Shown here piece after piece: positions 13,678 to 15,512 of a stretch of DNA of 15,512 bases. The notes under the pieces are model-generated. The model was not told the origin of the DNA, searched no databases, and saw nothing but the letters and a program-made list of their open reading frames with translations. Made by a program: the position numbers and the translations under genes. This DNA comes from Kiritimatiellia bacterium (GTDB lineage: Bacteria > Verrucomicrobiota > Kiritimatiellia > RFP12 > UBA1067). The stretch spans positions 1-15,512 of the forward strand of contig JAFPNP010000134.1 in assembly GCA_017411125.1 (NCBI GenBank), read 5' to 3'. Numbering within the stretch: the first letter of the stretch is position 1; every line of letters starts with the position of its first letter.

Positions 13678-14495
13678 TGCCAGCCTTTTCTGCGCTTGAT
13701 GCTCCACACGGTCTGGTCGACCTTGCGTTTGATTTCGCTTGCGCGCGCCATGAGGTCGGCGGCGTCGGCCGCCGCATCGAGCCTGGAGTACACGCCCTTG
13801 TCCCAGTCTTCGCCGCGCGCCGCCGTGCGCGCGGCGTGCATGCGTTCGCGTACGCCGCCGTGTTTTTTGAAATCCTCTTCCTGGGCTGCGATCATCTTGT
13901 CGAGCATGTAGCGCGTCTGGTGGCAGAGCGTCAGCATGAGGTTCGCCACGGTCTCCGCCGGACGCGTCTCGAAGATATTCTGCCAGTCATCCCAGTCGGC
14001 GTGTTCCCGGGCGTAGTCGCGCGCGGCGACCCGCCGCTGGTCGTCCGCCGGCCATTCGGCGAATCCATGCGCCTTGAGCCAGTCGAGGTAATCCTCCATC
14101 AGCTCGTCGAGCGTGGCGCGCGCGACGTTGGTCAACTTGATTTCCGTTTCCTTCGAGGTGCCCGAAGCGGCGCTTCCCTCGGCGATGTTCTGCTTGCAGC
14201 TGCGTGCCGCCTGCGTCATCTGGTCGACCGTGCGGTCGCCATGCTCCGGGAGGAACCTCCGGCAGAATGCAACCGTACCCTGGTAGATCACATCGCTCTT
14301 TCGGTAGACGATGAGCTTCTTGTAACCGCCGTGCGGCAGCACGATTTGCAGCACGGCACCGGGGCGGGAGGGTGGGGTGGAAGGGGCGAGGCGGGCGGAG
14401 CGTGCGGGGGTAACGGGACTACCGAGACGACCGAGACTTCCGGGACTTGCTTGTCCCGGGTGTCCCGTCTGTCCCAGGTGTCCCGTGTTCCCCAT
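13674..14495 (-). CDS. Four helix bundle suffix-domain protein (S23/Avd-like)
   Basis: This 273-residue protein probably acts in the cytoplasm; its function is unknown. Residues about 50-150 match the four-helix-bundle (S23/TIGR02436-like) fold: LPHGGYKKLIVYRKSDVIYQ, then ARSCKQNIAEGSAAS, the counterpart of the S23 SNIAEGS motif. The helical C-terminal part (about 150-273, with WDDWQNIFETRPAE and LCHQTRYMLDKMI) corresponds to the 'four helix bundle suffix' family. The start at 14495 overlaps the FGE-fold gene stop as TGATG, which suggests coupled translation. The first roughly 45 residues are repeat-encoded (Gly-X-Y triplets, then a Pro/Arg-rich stretch) and not part of the fold, so the ancestral start may have been nearer 14345; no good internal start with a ribosome binding site is visible. 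The stop overlaps the next start (ATGA). Distant relatives include Avd, the accessory protein of diversity-generating retroelements. Confidence 0.8.
   Translation of the reverse strand: MGNTGHLGQTGHPGQASPGSLGRLGSPVTPARSARLAPSTPPSRPGAVLQIVLPHGGYKKLIVYRKSDVIYQGTVAFCRRFLPEHGDRTVDQMTQAARSCKQNIAEGSAASGTSKETEIKLTNVARATLDELMEDYLDWLKAHGFAEWPADDQRRVAARDYAREHADWDDWQNIFETRPAETVANLMLTLCHQTRYMLDKMIAAQEEDFKKHGGVRERMHAARTAARGEDWDKGVYSRLDAAADAADLMARASEIKRKVDQTVWSIKRRKGWQ
14414..14494. repeat. Inverted 9-bp repeat array carrying the start codon of the four-helix gene
   Basis: Nine 9-bp units stand in unbroken phase. Four are forward (CGGGACTAC, CGAGACGAC, CGAGACTTC, CGGGACTTG) and five are inverted (CTTGTCCCG, GGTGTCCCG, TCTGTCCCA, GGTGTCCCG, TGTTCCCCA). 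The turn point forms a hairpin CGGGAC-TTGCTT-GTCCCG at 14441-14458. The last unit contains two of the three bases of the start codon at 14495-14493. On the minus strand the inverted half encodes Gly-X-Y triplets (GNT GHL GQT GHP GQA). Confidence 0.8.
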
Positions 14496-15512
14496 CACGG
14501 CTGCCCGCCTTCCTTCACAAGCGGCTTGAGGTGGATGCAGAAGCGCGTGGAACACGAGTACTCGTCTGAATGATTTTTCATTTGCCGGCTGCAAGGAATG
14601 ACATTGTAAAGGGCCACACCTGCGTAATTTGCCGAAGCCGTGCGGAAGATTCGATACTCGGAATTCCACTGTGACAGATCCGCGCCCGTCGGATCGGTGC
14701 TGTCGCCAAGACCGCTCCTCGGGAGCACACTGGCACCACCTTGTTTCACTGCCGAATCGAGCGTCCACTCGCCCACAAGGCCGACGACGTCATAGAATCC
14801 CCAATTGTTCGTGGCGTAGAGACCGACCACCGCCTCTTCTAAACCAACAGTCCCATACCAAGCGGAAATTTCGTTCAGTTTGTTGGTGAACACGCCGTAA
14901 TTGTCAGTCGTCGTCACGCCGTTCGGCAGAATCGTCGTCGTATCTGCCCGAGCGGCAACTTCCCACTGCTCCTCTTCGCAGAGATCGACCCAGAACGCCC
15001 CGCCTGTCTTCGCGCGAAGTTTCGCCACAACGGAATCCGGGCCAACCGCATAGCCCTTGCTCGGCCAATCGGCAACATCCAAACCGCCACGAAGAGAATC
15101 ATACGAAAGTTTCTTGGGTTTGAAGCTGTTTCCGGGCGTGCCAGAATTCAGGCATTCATGCTGCGCCTCCGTGTACTTGAATACGCCGACGTAGAAGTCG
15201 CTTGTGAACGTGACTGTGCGACGGTTCCAGAGTTTGGAATAGTTTTGTGCGGAGGCTTCGCCAAGTCCAAGCAGCGTGAAAGTCGCCGTCTCCTCGCCGT
15301 TCGTGTACGTCCCAGCCCGAATCCTCTTAAACACCATCTTCGACGACTTGTGCTCGGCCGCCCAGCCGCCAGAGGGCGCATCGGACAAAAACTCGTAGCC
15401 GCCGTTCACGAGATCGACGACGATGTAGTTGTGCGCGGAGGCCGAGGCATTCGAGACGGCCACGGTGAAGCCGGTGAGCGTCTGGCCAGCGAACGGAGAA
15501 CTGGCGGGATCC
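14495..15512 (-). CDS. SUMF1/FGE-sulfatase-fold protein, C-terminal 338 residues
   Basis: The gene enters from beyond the right edge (frame open from base 15511, start not seen) and ends at 14495. After a beta-rich segment (TGFTVAVSNASASAHNYIVV) comes a formylglycine-generating-enzyme-like domain. KMVFKRIRAGTYTNG matches the M..I.aG.F.MG start; FYVGVFKYTEAQHE matches FyIgkyEVTqaQw; LCEEEQWEVAARA matches LPTEAEWEYAARA; and NNWGFYDVVGLVGEWTLD matches NawGLYDMhGNVwEWclD. The FGE catalytic cysteine pair is not evident, so it is probably a ligand-binding C-type-lectin-fold member rather than an enzyme. The last roughly 45 residues (YRIFRTASANYAGVALYNVI, then PCSRQMKN and STRFCIHLK) align with the RVLRGGSW...GFRL end of the fold, the part that varies in retroelement-diversified members. 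It overlaps the four-helix gene by one base. Confidence 0.8.
   Translation of the reverse strand, partial: DPASSPFAGQTLTGFTVAVSNASASAHNYIVVDLVNGGYEFLSDAPSGGWAAEHKSSKMVFKRIRAGTYTNGEETATFTLLGLGEASAQNYSKLWNRRTVTFTSDFYVGVFKYTEAQHECLNSGTPGNSFKPKKLSYDSLRGGLDVADWPSKGYAVGPDSVVAKLRAKTGGAFWVDLCEEEQWEVAARADTTTILPNGVTTTDNYGVFTNKLNEISAWYGTVGLEEAVVGLYATNNWGFYDVVGLVGEWTLDSAVKQGGASVLPRSGLGDSTDPTGADLSQWNSEYRIFRTASANYAGVALYNVIPCSRQMKNHSDEYSCSTRFCIHLKPLVKEGGQP

Noticed and set aside
13678..13707. Upstream start at 13707 for the DUF4838 gene
   Set aside because: It would lengthen the region before the signal peptide and overlap the upstream gene by 34 bp. The ATGA overlap at 13677 is the usual coupling arrangement.
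13674..14495. Template repeat or reverse transcriptase of a diversity-generating retroelement
   Set aside because: I looked for a near-copy of the FGE 3' end and for reverse transcriptase motifs downstream of the four-helix gene. The next gene is the DUF4838 fusion and no copy is visible.
14496..14768. Upstream start at 14768 for the four-helix gene
   Set aside because: The extra 91 codons overlap the conserved FGE domain in another frame and have no homologous character. The TGATG overlap at 14495 is a better start.
15507..15512. BamHI-type GGATCC at the extreme right end, as a cloning boundary
   Set aside because: A single hexamer in GC-rich DNA is unremarkable and the left end has no matching site.

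Overview
The window is GC-rich bacterial DNA. Every intact gene lies on the minus strand. The gene content is a very large BspA-type leucine-rich-repeat surface protein, a SUMF1/FGE-fold protein with a 'four helix bundle suffix' partner, a DUF4838 (GH67-like) secreted protein and a GPH-type sugar transporter. Short tandem repeats and palindromes are abundant inside and between genes. This combination resembles host-associated Kiritimatiellota/Verrucomicrobiota-Lentisphaerota genomes. That placement is inference from gene families; no rRNA or other taxonomic marker is present.

Layout from left to right. Positions 1-181 hold a chimeric junction: a plus-strand piece of an IS4-type transposase runs into the start of a minus-strand secreted-protein gene, of which only promoter, ribosome binding site and signal peptide survive. 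Positions 182-1044 are mostly a graveyard, with a short frameshifted remnant (317-458), a decayed C-terminus of an ATPase/PD-(D/E)XK-type protein (595-829) and the terminator of the next gene (985-1019). Positions 1045-8031 encode one 2,328-residue exported protein: four cysteine- and glycine-rich beta-repeat modules, then seven LRR_5 modules. Positions 8032-8225 hold its promoter, an upstream element also found before the broken gene at the left edge, and a heptamer repeat array.

Positions 8226-15512 look like one five-gene operon read right to left: FGE-fold protein (entering from outside the window), four-helix-bundle suffix protein, DUF4838-metallophosphoesterase fusion, GntR/LacI-type regulator and GPH sugar:cation symporter. 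The first two junctions are stop/start overlaps (TGATG and ATGA); the other gaps are 18 and 19 bp. The plausible theme is capture and uptake of a glycan: an exported glycan-active protein, a sugar-responsive regulator and a transporter. The FGE-fold/four-helix pair resembles the target and accessory genes of diversity-generating retroelements, but no reverse transcriptase or template repeat is present here, so that reading is a hypothesis.

The most distinctive structural feature is the repeat load. Heptamer tandem arrays occur at four loci, 9-bp arrays at three loci (one an inverted array carrying a start codon), a 36-bp minisatellite follows a signal peptide, and a 54-bp palindromic element with partial copies sits in frame inside the DUF4838-metallophosphoesterase gene.
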